Part shown: positions 1 through 10,403 of the stretch, piece after piece
How positions within the stretch are numbered: the stretch's first letter is position 1
How the letters are laid out: each line of letters starts with the position of its first letter
Assembly (NCBI GenBank): GCA_916048095.2
Contig: OU696583.1
Coordinates: forward strand, 6,549,822 to 6,613,821
DNA: 64,000 nt
Direction of reading: 5' to 3'
DNA from: Sacculina carcini
Lineage: Eukaryota > Arthropoda > Thecostraca > Sacculinidae
Translations under genes and position numbers: made by a program
Notes under the pieces: generated by a model
What the model was told of the DNA's origin: nothing
The model's input: the letters and a program-made list of their open reading frames with translations, nothing else
Databases searched by the model: none

Positions 1-165
1 CAAGTTTAACTAGTGCTGGAGCTAAAATCTGAAATTCGAGACAAAATCCTACAGAGGGCGCTGAAACTTGGCGTTTGAGACAAAACGCCCGAGGGCATAG
101 AATGCATTTGGGAAAGAGCGAGTAAGAGAAGCGAGCGCAACTCACACAGAGCGTCCCTCATCGTC
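1..165. repeat. dispersed non-coding repeat (first copy)
   Basis: This stretch has no coding signal. Bases about 35-100 contain a GAGACAAAA...GAGGGCGCTGAAA...GTTTGAGACAAAACG arrangement. A diverged, inverted version occurs at about 34810-34860 (TGTCTCAAACGGCCAG...AGAGCCCTCTAGCGGA). It is therefore a dispersed repeat rather than unique DNA. The family is not recognised. Confidence 0.4.
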
Positions 166-203
166 CCCTAGGTCAGTGCTTCTCAAACTATCTGATGTGG
201 CGG

Positions 204-271
204 ACCGGCAGGGTTTTTTTTTCGATGTGTCAGGGACCGGCAGGGTTTTTTTTCGATGTGTCAGGGACCGG
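204..271. repeat. 31-32 bp tandem repeat in the hAT-type element
   Basis: The unit begins ACCGGCAGGG, runs through a T tract and CGATGTGTCAGGG, and restarts at about 204, 236 and 267, so there are two full copies and a partial third. Sub-terminal tandem repeats are common in hAT derivatives. Confidence 0.75.
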
Positions 272-348
272 CAAGTGAAGCAATATTCAGTAAATAGTAA
301 TAGTAATGTTCATATATTAATAATAATAGTAGAATAATAGTAATATTC

Positions 349-745
349 TGTAAATGGTGAAGCCGAACGAAACTATTCCAGGATGTATTAAAGCTGATAA
401 ACAATGAAGAAACGAAGAACACCAAGCAACAACGCAGAAATATCAAACACAATGCACACGCGCGCAACTCGCTCTCTAACACCACCACACACGACACACT
501 CTGTCAGCTCACTGACGCAATCCCCATTCGCACTATAAGACGACATTCGATACAGCCAACACCCGAACATACAAACAAGTGCAAGGATGGTCTCACGCTC
601 CGCCGCGCGCTGCAAACTCAGCGTCTCGTCAAAACTCAACGAACGCACGTGCGTATGCAGCGTGCGCTCCTCTCACATGCATCACTCAAGATTCACAGTC
701 ACACACATAACATACATAGCTAACGCCAACAACTCACAACTCACA
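349..745 (-). repeat. 3' LTR of element A
   Basis: A 397-bp LTR that reads TGTGAGTT...TTTACA on the element strand. It matches 4392-4788 base for base apart from six substitutions. Confidence 0.93.
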
Positions 746-968
746 TCCCCCTTGATCTTCATAATCACTCAATCGATGAATCACCATCGTCATCCGCGTA
801 CACCTCGTAGTCGCCAAATCTCGACGGCATGCGCACCTGTCTTCTCGGCCTCCAACCATTCTCTCCAGGTGACGCTTCCTGTCCTCTTGAAGACGCCACT
901 TCTCCATAGACCTCCATTGGGGGCTCCTCATCTTCGGCTTCCTCCTCCTGTGGTGGCCGGCGCTCGCT

Positions 969-3640
969 CTACCCCGTCTCACGTGGTCTCACATCACTGA
1001 CATGCCGGTTCATTCCATTCACCTCGACCACAAGGTCAGACACAACCCTGGAAACAATGCCTTCGTCGCTCACCGCGTCGCACCGCTCCCCCGGCCGCCG
1101 AACCCAAACGCGATCGCCCACTTTGAACTTGCTGGTGATAGTAGCTGTTTCACGCCGTGCAGGCTCCTCATCCGACATCCTCACGGCGTAGCGATACAAC
1201 AGATCCACAGGCCGCCGATTTGCTCCGTTCGACTTCGTCGGCGACAAGTTGTACAACATGACTGCCTCGAGAATAGAACACCGCTTTCGGGCCGCAATGG
1301 TTTTGACGGTCCTGTGACAACGCTCGACTATGCCACATCCTCCAGGTCGGTATGCACATCTGTAGCGTAGCGTTACGTGCCACTTCCTCATGGCCTCCAG
1401 GAAAACTTCACCTCGAAATGACGTATCATTGTCCAGAAGCAATTCGGTAGGTGGACCACGTTCACTGAACACCTCGTTGAAAACTTCAGTAACTTCTTGG
1501 CTGCTCCTGGAACGAAGCTTCTTCCACACGGTATAGCGTGAAGGTCCACAATCGATCAGGGAAAGATAGAGCGCAGAACCACAATGAGTAAAGTCAGCAG
1601 ACAGTCTACTCCACACTTTGCTGACACTCAGCTCACCCTTCTTCCACTTCGACGGCGCTGGACATACCGAATTGCAGGTGTCGCATGACCTCACGACCTC
1701 CGCCACCTGACGATTAGACACGAACAATTTCTTCCGCCTGCAGAAATATCTGGTTCGATGTACACCAGGATGCCCAGTCGAATGGTGGATTTCCTTGACT
1801 GCAGCGAGGACATCACCCACAACTCCAACTGCACAGGTCGATTGTCCCACCCTCAGCCAGGATCCAGGGACACGGGTGAGAACATCGGCTTTGTTTTTTG
1901 AAGACTCCACCTTGTGTACACAAACCGTCAGACCGTATTCGGAAATGATGTCTCTCACCATTTCCAGCCGCCACCTTATCAATAGTTCACCAGACGCAAC
2001 AGTCTTCATTCGCTCTCTCGCAGACAGCAGACCATTCATCCACGAAAACACAGTGGCTGAGTCAGTGAATAGGTCGATGTTCCTCAACTTCAGACTCACC
2101 GCCAATCCCAGACCTTTCACCACTGAATCTAACTCGCTGATGTTGATGTGCTGGGAATCGTTCCTGAGCCAGCATGCATCCTCCAAAGTCTCGCCATTGA
2201 TGTCCACCACAACACCCAAGGCGATGCTGCTGGCGTCCACCCACACATTTGCCGAGTCGCCTTCAATTTGACAGACACCTCGAACAGGGTCGCATTTTTC
2301 AACGCGTAACAGCAACGACATGACTATACCACGCAGACCGTCATCAGACACCGGATCGTCCCACCCTGTAGTGAATTTTGTCGCCAGTCGTTTGACAAAA
2401 GAGGCCGCCACCCGCAACCATCCAGCAACAGGGTAATGCGACACAAGTCTGCTGCATAAAGAAAACACAGTGCGTCGAGTCAGCACCTCAGGGCACTCTC
2501 CGATGTCGTTGTCCCTCTTCCACCGCAACACATTGCCATTCTTGTACACGAACAATCCCAACACACGCGCTCCCTGATTCAACTTCTCTATTTCTTTGCT
2601 TTCAAGTCCAAAACGTTCAAAATGACGCTTGACATACTCCGGTGACACGATGTCAGCATCCACAATCAAATCGTCAACATAAGATGAACATCCTTGATAC
2701 ACGCTTTCATCCTGACTGAGCACCTCATTCACCACAGTCTGCATGATCATGGGTACTGCACTGAGACCGAAACCCAGCCTTGTTAGGCAGTACAGCTGAC
2801 CTCCATACCTCACTGTCTGTTAAGGCCAGAGAGAGGGGTCCACTTGAATCTGAAGATATGCCTTTTTCAGATCGATGATGAATAGGTTTTCACTTTTCCT
2901 CCTCCAGACTCTCAATTTCTCATGGCACACGTCCGCGTCCGCCATGAAGTTGTCCACGTACTTGTTGAGCTCCCTGAAATCCAGGACGGGCCTGACCTTT
3001 CCTTTGTTTCGCTGCACGACGGCCATGAGTGGGAGCAGACAGCGCGGGTGACCATGCACGCTCTCATCATAAGGAACAAGCCACTTGTTCCTGACCCACA
3101 AATCCAGCTCACTCTCAAATGCCTCGAGAGCCCCCTCTGGCACACGATATTGCGGTGTTTTATTATGAAACGTTTGGGGCTCCTCTTCATTCACCCACCT
3201 CCACTTGCATTTCCACCTGCCCATGCTCCGGTCAAAATCAACTCTGTGACCCAGTTTACACACCTGAAGATCAGGTTCAGCTGCGCAGCACGACTGTGAC
3301 GGTAGCACTCCAAACGACACTTTGCTGTCAGCATCGACACTCACTCCTCCTAGAGCAGATATCACGTTCATGCCGAGAAAAGCGCTGAAGTTCATGGGCC
3401 TTTGTTCAGTCACCAACACTTCCACTGTGACCGAGCGACCTCCAATCGTCACACAACACTGCGCCACACCTGAACACACGAAACTCGCACCACCCAACAC
3501 ATTCACCATCATCCTCTCAGGTGTCCACGATTTACACACAGACCTGGCTACTATACACCTCGAACATCCCGTGTCCACTAAAACATCACACATGTGCCCG
3601 TCAATCGACACGTTCGCAGTGGGCAGCGCCTCGTTGTTCA
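969..3640 (-). pseudogene. pol: pol region of element A (PR-RT-RH-INT)
   Basis: Read on the minus strand, domains appear in this order: a retropepsin motif (VLVDTGC, about 3567-3585); RT with RPVLDFRELN (about 3000) and catalytic YVDD (about 2670-2681); a tail with the SHYPVAGWLRVA signature (about 2420); RNase H with WVDAS (about 2240) and TDSATVFSW (about 2070); an integrase HHCC zinc finger starting HHSTGHPGVHRTRYF (about 1780) with paired cysteines CDTCN; the DDE core with SADFTH, LLDNDTSF and GIVERCHRT; and a short GPY/F-like tail (VGDRVWVRRPG). The gag frame overlaps the start of this region, an arrangement many gypsy families bridge by programmed frameshifting. Lightly damaged. Confidence 0.88.
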
Positions 3641-4360
3641 TTGCGGAGAAAGTACCGGCGCCGATGAACCTTCTCCTTCGGAGTTTTCCGGACAGTATCT
3701 GGCGATGTGTCCCATCTTGGCACATCGAAAACACTTCGTGCCGGACATTCTCTTTGGACAGGATCTACTCCAGTGATCCGTCTCTTTGCACACGAAACAC
3801 CTCGTAGACGACACTGGAGCACGTCGAAGCACCGCCTGCTGTTCCGCCGATTTCGCCGCAAGACACGTCACATTATCCTTCGTCTGCAGAACCATCCGCG
3901 TTCTCACAACGATGTCATTGATGGTCAAGTTCTCCGAAGTAGCACTTGCCCGTATGCTCGCAGCAACATCCTCAGGGAGTCCACTGACAAATGCGCACTC
4001 GAGCAGCGAATCCGACCCATTCCCGAACGCCTGGGCCAGCCTCCTCAGGTCTGCGACGAACACATCCGGTGATCCGCCGGGGAGCAATCGCCGATTTTTG
4101 AACTGCTCGTAGGCTGCGTGCTTGTTCAAGCCGAAAGCATCGTAGAGAGCTCTGCGAGTTTTCTCGGCTGATTTTCTCTTTTCATCAGGCAGCTGTGACC
4201 ACACAACAAAGGCTCCCTTCGACAGTCTCAGAGGAACAACACTCATGATGTCGACACTTTTCAAACTGCACATCATCTCGGTCCTCGTCCACCACTCCAC
4301 CACATCACTACTTCCATCAAACTCCGGTATTAACCGGGCGTCGAACGAAGCCGACTCCAT
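3638..4360 (-). pseudogene. gag: gag region of element A
   Basis: About 240 codons. The N-terminal capsid-like part contains LIPEFDGSSDVVEWWTR and RALYDAFGLNKHAAYEQF, closely matched in element B. The C-terminal part carries two CCHC zinc knuckles (CFVCKETDHWSRSC and CFRCAKMGHIARYC), the nucleocapsid RNA-binding motif. It lies just inside the primer site, as expected for gag. Confidence 0.85.
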
Positions 4361-4379
4361 TTCTTCAATTTACAAATTT

Positions 4380-4391
4380 GGCCGGTTAGCT
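4380..4391 (-). other. putative primer-binding site of A, matching tRNA-Ile nucleotides 1-12
   Basis: The 12 bases touching the 5' LTR read GGCCGGTTAGCT on the plus strand, which is identical to the first 12 nucleotides of animal tRNA-Ile(AAU). On the element strand the sequence is therefore complementary to the tRNA 5' end. The usual TGG-initial complement of a tRNA 3' CCA end is absent. Element B has the same 12-mer at the same place. Confidence 0.7.
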
Positions 4392-4788
4392 TGTAAATGG
4401 TGAAGCCGAAGGAAACTATTCCAGGATGTATTAAAGCTGATAAACAATGAAGAAACGAAGAACACCAAGCAACAACGCAGAAATATCAAACACAATGCAC
4501 ACGCGCGCAACTCGCTCTTTAACACCACTACACACGACACACTCTGTCAGCTCACTGACGCAATCCCCATTCACACTATAAGACGACATTCGATACAGCC
4601 AACACCCGAACATACAAACAAGTGCAAGGATGGTCTCACGCTCCGCCGCGCGCTGCAAACTCAGCGTCTCGTCAAAACTCAACGAACGCACGTGCATATG
4701 CAGCGTGCGCTCCTCTCACATGCATCACTCAAGATTCACAGACACACACATAACATACATAGCTAACGCCAACAACTCACAACTCACA
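4392..4788 (-). repeat. 5' LTR of element A
   Basis: 397 bp, the partner of 349-745. It is followed outside by the TATTC target duplication at 4789-4793. Confidence 0.93.
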
Positions 4789-5131
4789 TATTCATATATA
4801 CAGGAAAAATATAATGAATACATAATAAAAGTAAGTTGACATTTTTTTTTTTTTTTGTGAACAAGTAATTCAATATTACAATAAAAATGAAACAATTATT
4901 AACAAATCAAACTAGAAAAGCCTTATGACACAAATATAAACATGTGTATGAATAATAAAATGAAAAATTATGATAAAAAAGTAGTTGAAAAATTATATAT
5001 TTTAGATATTTCAAACCCCAAGTTTGACTACTGTTTCTTTCTTTTCTGGAAAATCTCCACGTACCGGTAGACGATGGCTCGCGTACCGTCACCGGTACGC
5101 GTACCACACTTTGAGTAGCACTGCCCTAGGT

Positions 5132-5623
5132 GTCAAAACGCGGGCGTGAATCTCTGGTTGAAATAACAAACATGTAAACATTCGTCGTGTTAGCGCAGTA
5201 TAAATGAAGCGATGAATATGAGACTTTAATGTGTATTTGCCATTGAATTATTTCACGTTATAAACCAGTATGCAGCGAGTAGTCGCGGCTTCAGTATTAA
5301 TTCAGTATATATGGATTATGAGAAACGAAATTCACGTCAGAAAGATGGCAACAATAAAATGCCAATAAATATGAACATGCATGTGTTCATTCGTGGCTTA
5401 AAAGCTCAGCGGTCTGCTATAATACACGGCGTGAGAAAATGTAATGTGTCCGGCCTGGTCTGGATCGACCTGATAAGTGCCCGCTAACAAGCGCCAAAGC
5501 CTTCAGGAAATATTCGAGGTAGTGCAGAATTTTTTCAGATGAGGAAGTCAATAACGTTGTGACACCCTGGAATGACAACGGAGTAGTGATTATGGTCTCC
5601 AGTGAGATCGGTGTTCTTCCTTA
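5132..5623. other. no recognised feature
   Basis: Between the hAT target duplication and the piggyBac remnant I see AT-rich sequence without a convincing reading frame, repeat end or RNA gene. It may be decayed upstream transposon sequence or host spacer. Confidence 0.4.
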
Positions 5624-5805
5624 ATGAACAGTGACAGTTCATCTGAAGATTTGCATTACCATAATGTAGATCATGTCATTGTCAAGACAAACCCTGCTTC
5701 TCGCCGCAGATGTGGTCATTGCAGGAGCCAAACTGTGTATATGTGCAAAAATGTAAGGTACATTTACATACCAAGTGTTTCACTGAGTTTAACACGCGTC
5801 AATAA
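5624..5805 (+). pseudogene. piggyBac-like transposase C-terminal remnant
   Basis: The frame starting at 5624 reads an acidic lead-in, then ASRRRCGHCRSQTVYMC. After a one-base frame change in the A5 run at about 5747-5751, the next frame reads KCKVHLHTKCFTEFNTRQ and stops at 5803-5805. CxxC...TxYxC.KCxVxLHxxCFxxFNT at the extreme C-terminus is the cysteine-rich zinc finger of piggyBac (DDE_Tnp_1_7) transposases. Only this tail is recognisable; the catalytic domain is absent or too decayed to see. No terminal repeats or TTAA pair were found. A domesticated PGBD exon is a less likely alternative. Confidence 0.55.
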
Positions 5806-6057
5806 CTTGTAATATGTGTGTTATACAATTTTTTTATAGAAAAGACAATATATGGATGATCCTTAGTATTCGGCATTTGTTTTATTATATTTTAGTTTTG
5901 AATAATTAATGATAAACCTTTTTTGTGTGTGTGATTACATAAGTAATATAGACGTTTATTATAACTCAAGGAGCACGATTAGATTTACGCCATCTGCTAT
6001 TTAAAAATATGATAAATCTCATTATTTTATATGTAATTTCGCGATACAAAATATTAT
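5806..6057. other. AT-rich spacer
   Basis: AT-rich DNA with no recognisable feature, ending at the ATTAG target duplication (6058-6062) of element B. Confidence 0.4.
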
Positions 6058-6062
6058 ATTAG

Positions 6063-6386
6063 TGTGTGTGGTAATGATCATTGACTGGCTGTTGTTGCGT
6101 CAGCCGAGTGTCGCTGCGATCGCGCGAGTGACGTAAGAGGTGAGCTATGCTCTGATTGGCGGAGATTGCGTGGCGGGAGACTGGCTCGTCGGTTGCAGAG
6201 CGTGCGGTGAGCAGTATCGTTGTGAGAGGCGGACGGAGAGGTGCGGTCGAGTGGTGTTTGTGTGTATGTAATTGCGTGTACGGGCGAGGTGTATTGAGCG
6301 TGAGCCCTGCGGGCCATCGAGTGTTTTCGCGTTTGTTTGTGTCTTGCATTTAATACATTGTTCATTTGCGTTCGCGCCGTTATACA
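6063..6386 (+). repeat. 5' LTR of element B
   Basis: 324 bp, TGTGTGTGG...TTATACA, G+T-rich on this strand. It matches 10075-10398 except for one A/G difference near the start. Confidence 0.95.
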
Positions 6387-6398
6387 AGCTAACCGGCC
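6387..6398 (+). other. putative primer-binding site of B, complementary to tRNA-Ile nucleotides 1-12
   Basis: AGCTAACCGGCC directly follows the LTR terminal CA. Its reverse complement, GGCCGGTTAGCT, equals the first 12 nucleotides of animal tRNA-Ile(AAU). No TGG-initial site is present at the junction. Element A has the same site and C an equivalent one for tRNA-Phe. Confidence 0.7.
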
Positions 6399-6420
6399 AC
6401 GCGTCATTCGCATAGCCGGA

Positions 6421-7140
6421 ATGTTTTCGCCCCAAGAAGCAGTATCTGCGACCAATGCGGATATTGCGCAGATAGCAGTGTCGCCAGCAGGCAGTTTCGA
6501 TGCCCGGCTCGTGCCAGAGTTTGACGGCACCGGCGATGTCGTAGAGTGGTGGAATCGGGCGGTGATGCTGTGTGAGTTGAAGTGTGTACCAGTCATGAGC
6601 GTGATGCCCCTACGACTGACTAAGGGTGCATTCCACGTGTGGTCGCATTTATCGGCTGAAGATAGGCGAAGTGTTGAACGGACTCGAGCCGCGCTGTATG
6701 GTGCTTTTGGCATAGATAAATACTTGGCGTTCGAGCGCTTCAGAAATCGTCGATTGAACACAGGTGAATCGGTAGATGTATTTCTGTCCAGTTTGAAAGT
6801 GTTGGCAGACTCTTTCGGCGGGGTTAGTGATGAATTGCTTGAGTGTGCCTTTGTAACGGGATTACCGAGCGATATAGCGACAATGATTCAAACGGGTGCA
6901 GCCGCCGATAAGCTCACTCTAAACGACGTCGCGGTTAGAGCGCGGATGGCCCTGCAACGCAAAGAAGGAGCAATGAATCAGTCAAGGGATGAGAGCTGTT
7001 TTGCTGCACGAATGTCGACCACATCTAGGACTGGGAACAGATGTTATACGTGCAATGAAGTGGGTCATTTCAGCAGACAATGCCCATGAAGATCGTGCTT
7101 CAAATGCTCCAAGGTAGGCCACCTGTCTCGTGATTGTCCG
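6421..7140 (+). pseudogene. gag: gag region of element B
   Basis: The likely start is the ATG at 6421 (MFSPQEAVSAT). The capsid-like part has RLVPEFDGTGDVVEWW and ALYGAFGIDKYLAFERF, aligned with A. Two CCHC knuckles follow (CYTCNEVGHFSRQC and CFKCSKVGHLSRDC). The region upstream of 6421 in the same frame is LTR and primer-site sequence, so the 6421 start is preferred. Confidence 0.83.
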
Positions 7141-7199
7141 GGAAACGCCAGAGGAGAGAGTACATCGGCGCCTGTGCTCCCTCCGCGTATGTAAATAAG

Positions 7200-10061
7200 G
7201 TGCTTCCGTCAACACGCGTTTCAATAAACAATCGCGAATGTTCAGTGCTCATTGATACGGGATGTAGCTGCTGCATTGTTTCTGACGTAGTTTGCAAAAC
7301 GTGGAATAATGAGAAGACTTCAATTTAAACGCTGGGAGGAGGTGAATTCACATGTGTTGGAGTGGCAGTATGTTGTCTTAAATCAGGTAATCGCAAGGCT
7401 GCGGTGAAGATGCTGGTCGTACACGAGAAACCGCTTGGTTTTGATGCCGTGCTGGGGATGAGTGCCATCAATGCGATGGTTGGTGTTCGAGTAGTAGATG
7501 GTGAAGTGACGCTGGATGAGGATAATGTTGATGGACAGTGCTGTGCTGCAGCTCAGATGCTTCGAGAAGAAAAACTGGGACACTTCATAGAGTTCAATTC
7601 GCTAATCAAGAGATGGATGTGCAAATGGAGGTGGCATGACAACAAAGAACCAGATGCTTTTCGCAATCGTATTGCGCAGTACAAAGTGCCGAAAGAGTCG
7701 CGCGAATCCTTCAACAAAGAGGTTCAGCTGTGGATACGTAATGGGTGGCTGGTTCCGTATGATGAGGAAGAACACGGCCGGGCTCGTTGTCTGCTACCTC
7801 TCATGGCTGTCTGACAGAAGAACAAAGAGAAAGTGCGGCCAGTTCTCGACTTCCGCGAACTTAATCAATACATTGACTCATATACGGTGGAAGCAGACGT
7901 GTGTCAGGATAAGTTGAAGAGTTGGAGGAGAAAAGGTGACAATCTGTTCATCATGGACCTGACTAAAGCGTACTTGCAAGTTGCCGTCGACAAATCCTTG
8001 TGGCCTTTCCAAACTGTGATGTACGAGGGCGTGCTGTATTTTCTAACGCGCCTGGGATTTGGCCTCAACTCGGCGCCTATGATTATGCAGGCGATAGTTG
8101 GCAGGGTATTGTCCTTAGACAAAACAGTTGAACGAGGCACTTCAGCATACGTCGACGACGTGGTGGTTGACGGTGACGTGGTCTCACCCGACGTGGTTAA
8201 ACAACACTTGAGAAATTACGGATTGGAGAGAAAAGATGTGCAGCAATTTTCCGACGGTACTCGCGTACTGGGGCTCCACGTGTGGCGGTGTCGAGACGGC
8301 ATCCTTCGGTGGAAGAGAGACAATGCATTGAGCGAATTCTCCAGCGATCTGACTCGCCGAAACATTTTTTCGTGGTGTAGCAAGCTGGTCTCACATTATC
8401 CCGTGGCCGGCTGGCTACGAGTATCAGCGTCGTATATCAAGAGACTTGCAACTGAACTTTCTAAAGGGTGGGATGACGAGATTCGAGAGGAGAAGTTGAA
8501 TCGTTGCGTTCGCGAGGTGTCGGAGCGTATGGAACGGGACGATCCTGTGAAGGGCACATGGACCATCAAAGGTGAAGCGGCCAATGTTTGGGTGGACTCA
8601 AGTGATCTGGCCATTGGAGCAGTGGTAGAAGTGGATGGCGATGTCATCGAGGATGGCTGCTGGCTGAGAAAGGACGTCCACCACATAAATATCGGAGAGC
8701 TAGATTCAGTTGTCAAAGGCTTAGGGATGGCGGTGAAGCTAGCATTTCGTGAAGTCGACCTGTATTCGGACTCTGCTACTGTGTGTTCTTGGCTCACCGG
8801 AATGTTAACGAGACGAGAGCGAATGAGAACAGCCGCAACGTCTGAGCTGCTCATCTTGAGGCGACTGGAAATAGTTAAGAGCTTGATTGAAGAATACCAA
8901 CTTACATTACGCGTACATAAAGTGGAATCGCACAAGAACCGTGCGGACGCGCTGACTCGCGTACCATTATCGTGGCTTCGTCGAGAAATATGTTCAGCTG
9001 GTGTACAGAAAGGCGTTATCAAAGGGATACATCACGATGCTGGACACCCCGGCGTACACAAAACACGCTACTTCTGCAGGAGAAAAAATGTTTTTGCTAC
9101 GAAACGCCAGATCGCTGAAGTAGTCAGAGCATGTGATGTCTGTAATTCCATTTGTCCTCCGACCTTAAAATGGAAAAAAGGTTCGCTCAATGTGAAGGGT
9201 GTATGGGATCGGCTGGCGGCCGACTTCACACATGTTGGACGTGACTTGTACGTTTCAATAATAGACTGTGGACCTTCTCGTTTCGCTGTGTGGAGGAGAG
9301 TACATTCGCGGAATAGTGATGAAGTCGCCAATGTATTTGACAGTGTCTTCTGTGAACGTGGACCACCTGGGGAAATTTTACTGGATAATGACACCTCGTT
9401 CCGAGGGAGACCGTTTCTTGAGATCATGAGAAAGTGGGGAGTGAAAATTCGGCTTAGATGTGCGTACAGGCCTGAAGGCAACGGCATCGTTGAGAGATGC
9501 CATCGCACTATCAAAACGATTGCAGCAAGGAAGCAGTGTAGTATTCGGGAAGCTATCTCGCTGTACAACATGACACCCAGAGGAGACGGAGTGCAGCGCC
9601 GACCAGTGGACTTGCTGTATCGATACCGAATTAGAATGCTGGACGAGAATGGAGCAAAGGACGGGCCACGCAGAAACAAGAACTTCAACGTCGGCGACGC
9701 TGTTTGGGTCAGGCGGCCAGGGGACAGGTGCGATGTCCTCAGTCAAAAAGGCATAGTCACTGGGGTTATCTCTGATCTTGTAGTGGAAGTTGACGGACTC
9801 AATCGGCACGTCACGGACTTGCGGCCCCGTGTGGAGGAGGATGAGAGGCCTACTGGACATGTCACTGAAAGTATTGCAGATGAGGAGGAGCCACCGGTGC
9901 ATATCGACGTGAGAGCGATAACTTCGACGCCAGCTGAGAGCCAGGTTGTCTCACAGGGTGTGACTAGACCGAGGAGACAAATACAGCCTCCTGCAAGACT
10001 GCAAGACTATGAAGTTTACGCTGATGATGCTGCTGATACGTCTATTGGTAGTGATTCTTAG
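7200..10061 (+). pseudogene. pol: pol region of element B (PR-RT-RH-INT)
   Basis: In order: a retropepsin motif VLIDTGC (about 7248-7268); RT with RPVLDFRELN (about 7836), LTRLGFGLNSAPM and YVDD (about 8148-8159); SHYPVAGWLRVS (about 8390-8425); RNase H with WVDSS (about 8590) and SDSATVCSW (about 8767); an integrase HHCC finger beginning HHDAGHPGVHKTRYF (about 9030) with CDVCN; the core with AADFTH, LLDNDTSF and GIVERCHRT; and a GPY/F-like module VGDAVWVRRPG (about 9690). A hydrophilic, acidic tail ends at a stop at 10061, just before the purine tract. This is the best-preserved polyprotein of the lineage here. Confidence 0.92.
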
Positions 10062-10074
10062 AATCAGGGGGGAA

Positions 10075-10398
10075 TGTGTGTGGTGATGATCATTGACTGG
10101 CTGTTGTTGCGTCAGCCGAGTGTCGCTGCGATCGCGCGAGTGACGTAAGAGGTGAGCTATGCTCTGATTGGCGGAGATTGCGTGGCGGGAGACTGGCTCG
10201 TCGGTTGCAGAGCGTGCGGTGAGCAGTATCGTTGTGAGAGGCGGACGGAGAGGTGCGGTCGAGTGGTGTTTGTGTGTATGTAATTGCGTGTACGGGCGAG
10301 GTGTATTGAGCGTGAGCCCTGCGGGCCATCGAGTGTTTTCGCGTTTGTTTGTGTCTTGCATTTAATACATTGTTCATTTGCGTTCGCGCCGTTATACA
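10075..10398 (+). repeat. 3' LTR of element B
   Basis: 324 bp, partner of 6063-6386, followed by the ATTAG duplication at 10399-10403. Confidence 0.95.
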
Positions 10399-10403
10399 AT
10401 TAG

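Larger units (their letters stand above)
349..4788 (-). mobile_element. LTR retrotransposon A, Ty3/gypsy-type, nearly whole
   Basis: This is a complete LTR-gag-pol-LTR element on the minus strand, 4,440 bp long, flanked by a perfect 5-bp repeat TATTC (344-348 and 4789-4793). The pol order is protease, reverse transcriptase, RNase H, integrase, as in Ty3/gypsy. A purine tract (AAGGGGGA on the element strand) abuts the 3' LTR at 746-753. The two LTRs differ at 6 of 397 positions by my count (1.5%), so it is a recent insertion. Coding capacity is lightly damaged, with about one or two breaks. It belongs to the same divergent lineage as B and C, which share YV/IDD, an HYPV-GWLR signature after the RT, and an unusual primer site. 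Confidence 0.93.
174..5123. mobile_element. hAT-type non-autonomous element, split by gypsy-type element A
   Basis: The left end is CAGTGCTTCTCAAACTAT and the right end, reverse-complemented, is CAGTGCTACTCAAAGTGT. This pair of terminal inverted repeats is of the CAGTG-TTCTCAAA kind seen in many hAT elements. An 8-bp direct repeat CCCTAGGT flanks it at 166-173 and 5124-5131, which is the hAT target-site length. Without the inserted LTR element (349-4793 including one target repeat) the body is about 505 bp. It has no transposase and so is a MITE-like derivative. The right arm (4794-5123) is AT-rich. The element must be older than the retroelement inside it. Confidence 0.85.
6063..10398 (+). 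mobile_element. LTR retrotransposon B, Ty3/gypsy-type, very young
   Basis: A 4,336-bp element with 324-bp LTRs at both ends and a perfect 5-bp ATTAG duplication (6058-6062 and 10399-10403). The LTRs differ at one position by my count (0.3%), so insertion is very recent. A purine tract AGGGGGGAA (10066-10074) abuts the 3' LTR. Gag and the PR-RT-RH-INT pol are all present, with about three breaks near the gag/protease part. The RT-to-integrase stretch is open over 742 codons. It shares lineage with A (opposite strand, under 1.3 kb away) and with C. Confidence 0.95.

Noticed and set aside
734-982. Many frames opposite the gypsy-type pol and gag regions
   Set aside because: Antisense shadows of the recognised domains.
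4380-4391. tRNA gene at the tRNA-Ile or tRNA-Phe-like 12-mers
   Set aside because: Only nucleotides 1-12 match; no D-loop, anticodon or T-arm follows, and the matches abut LTRs.
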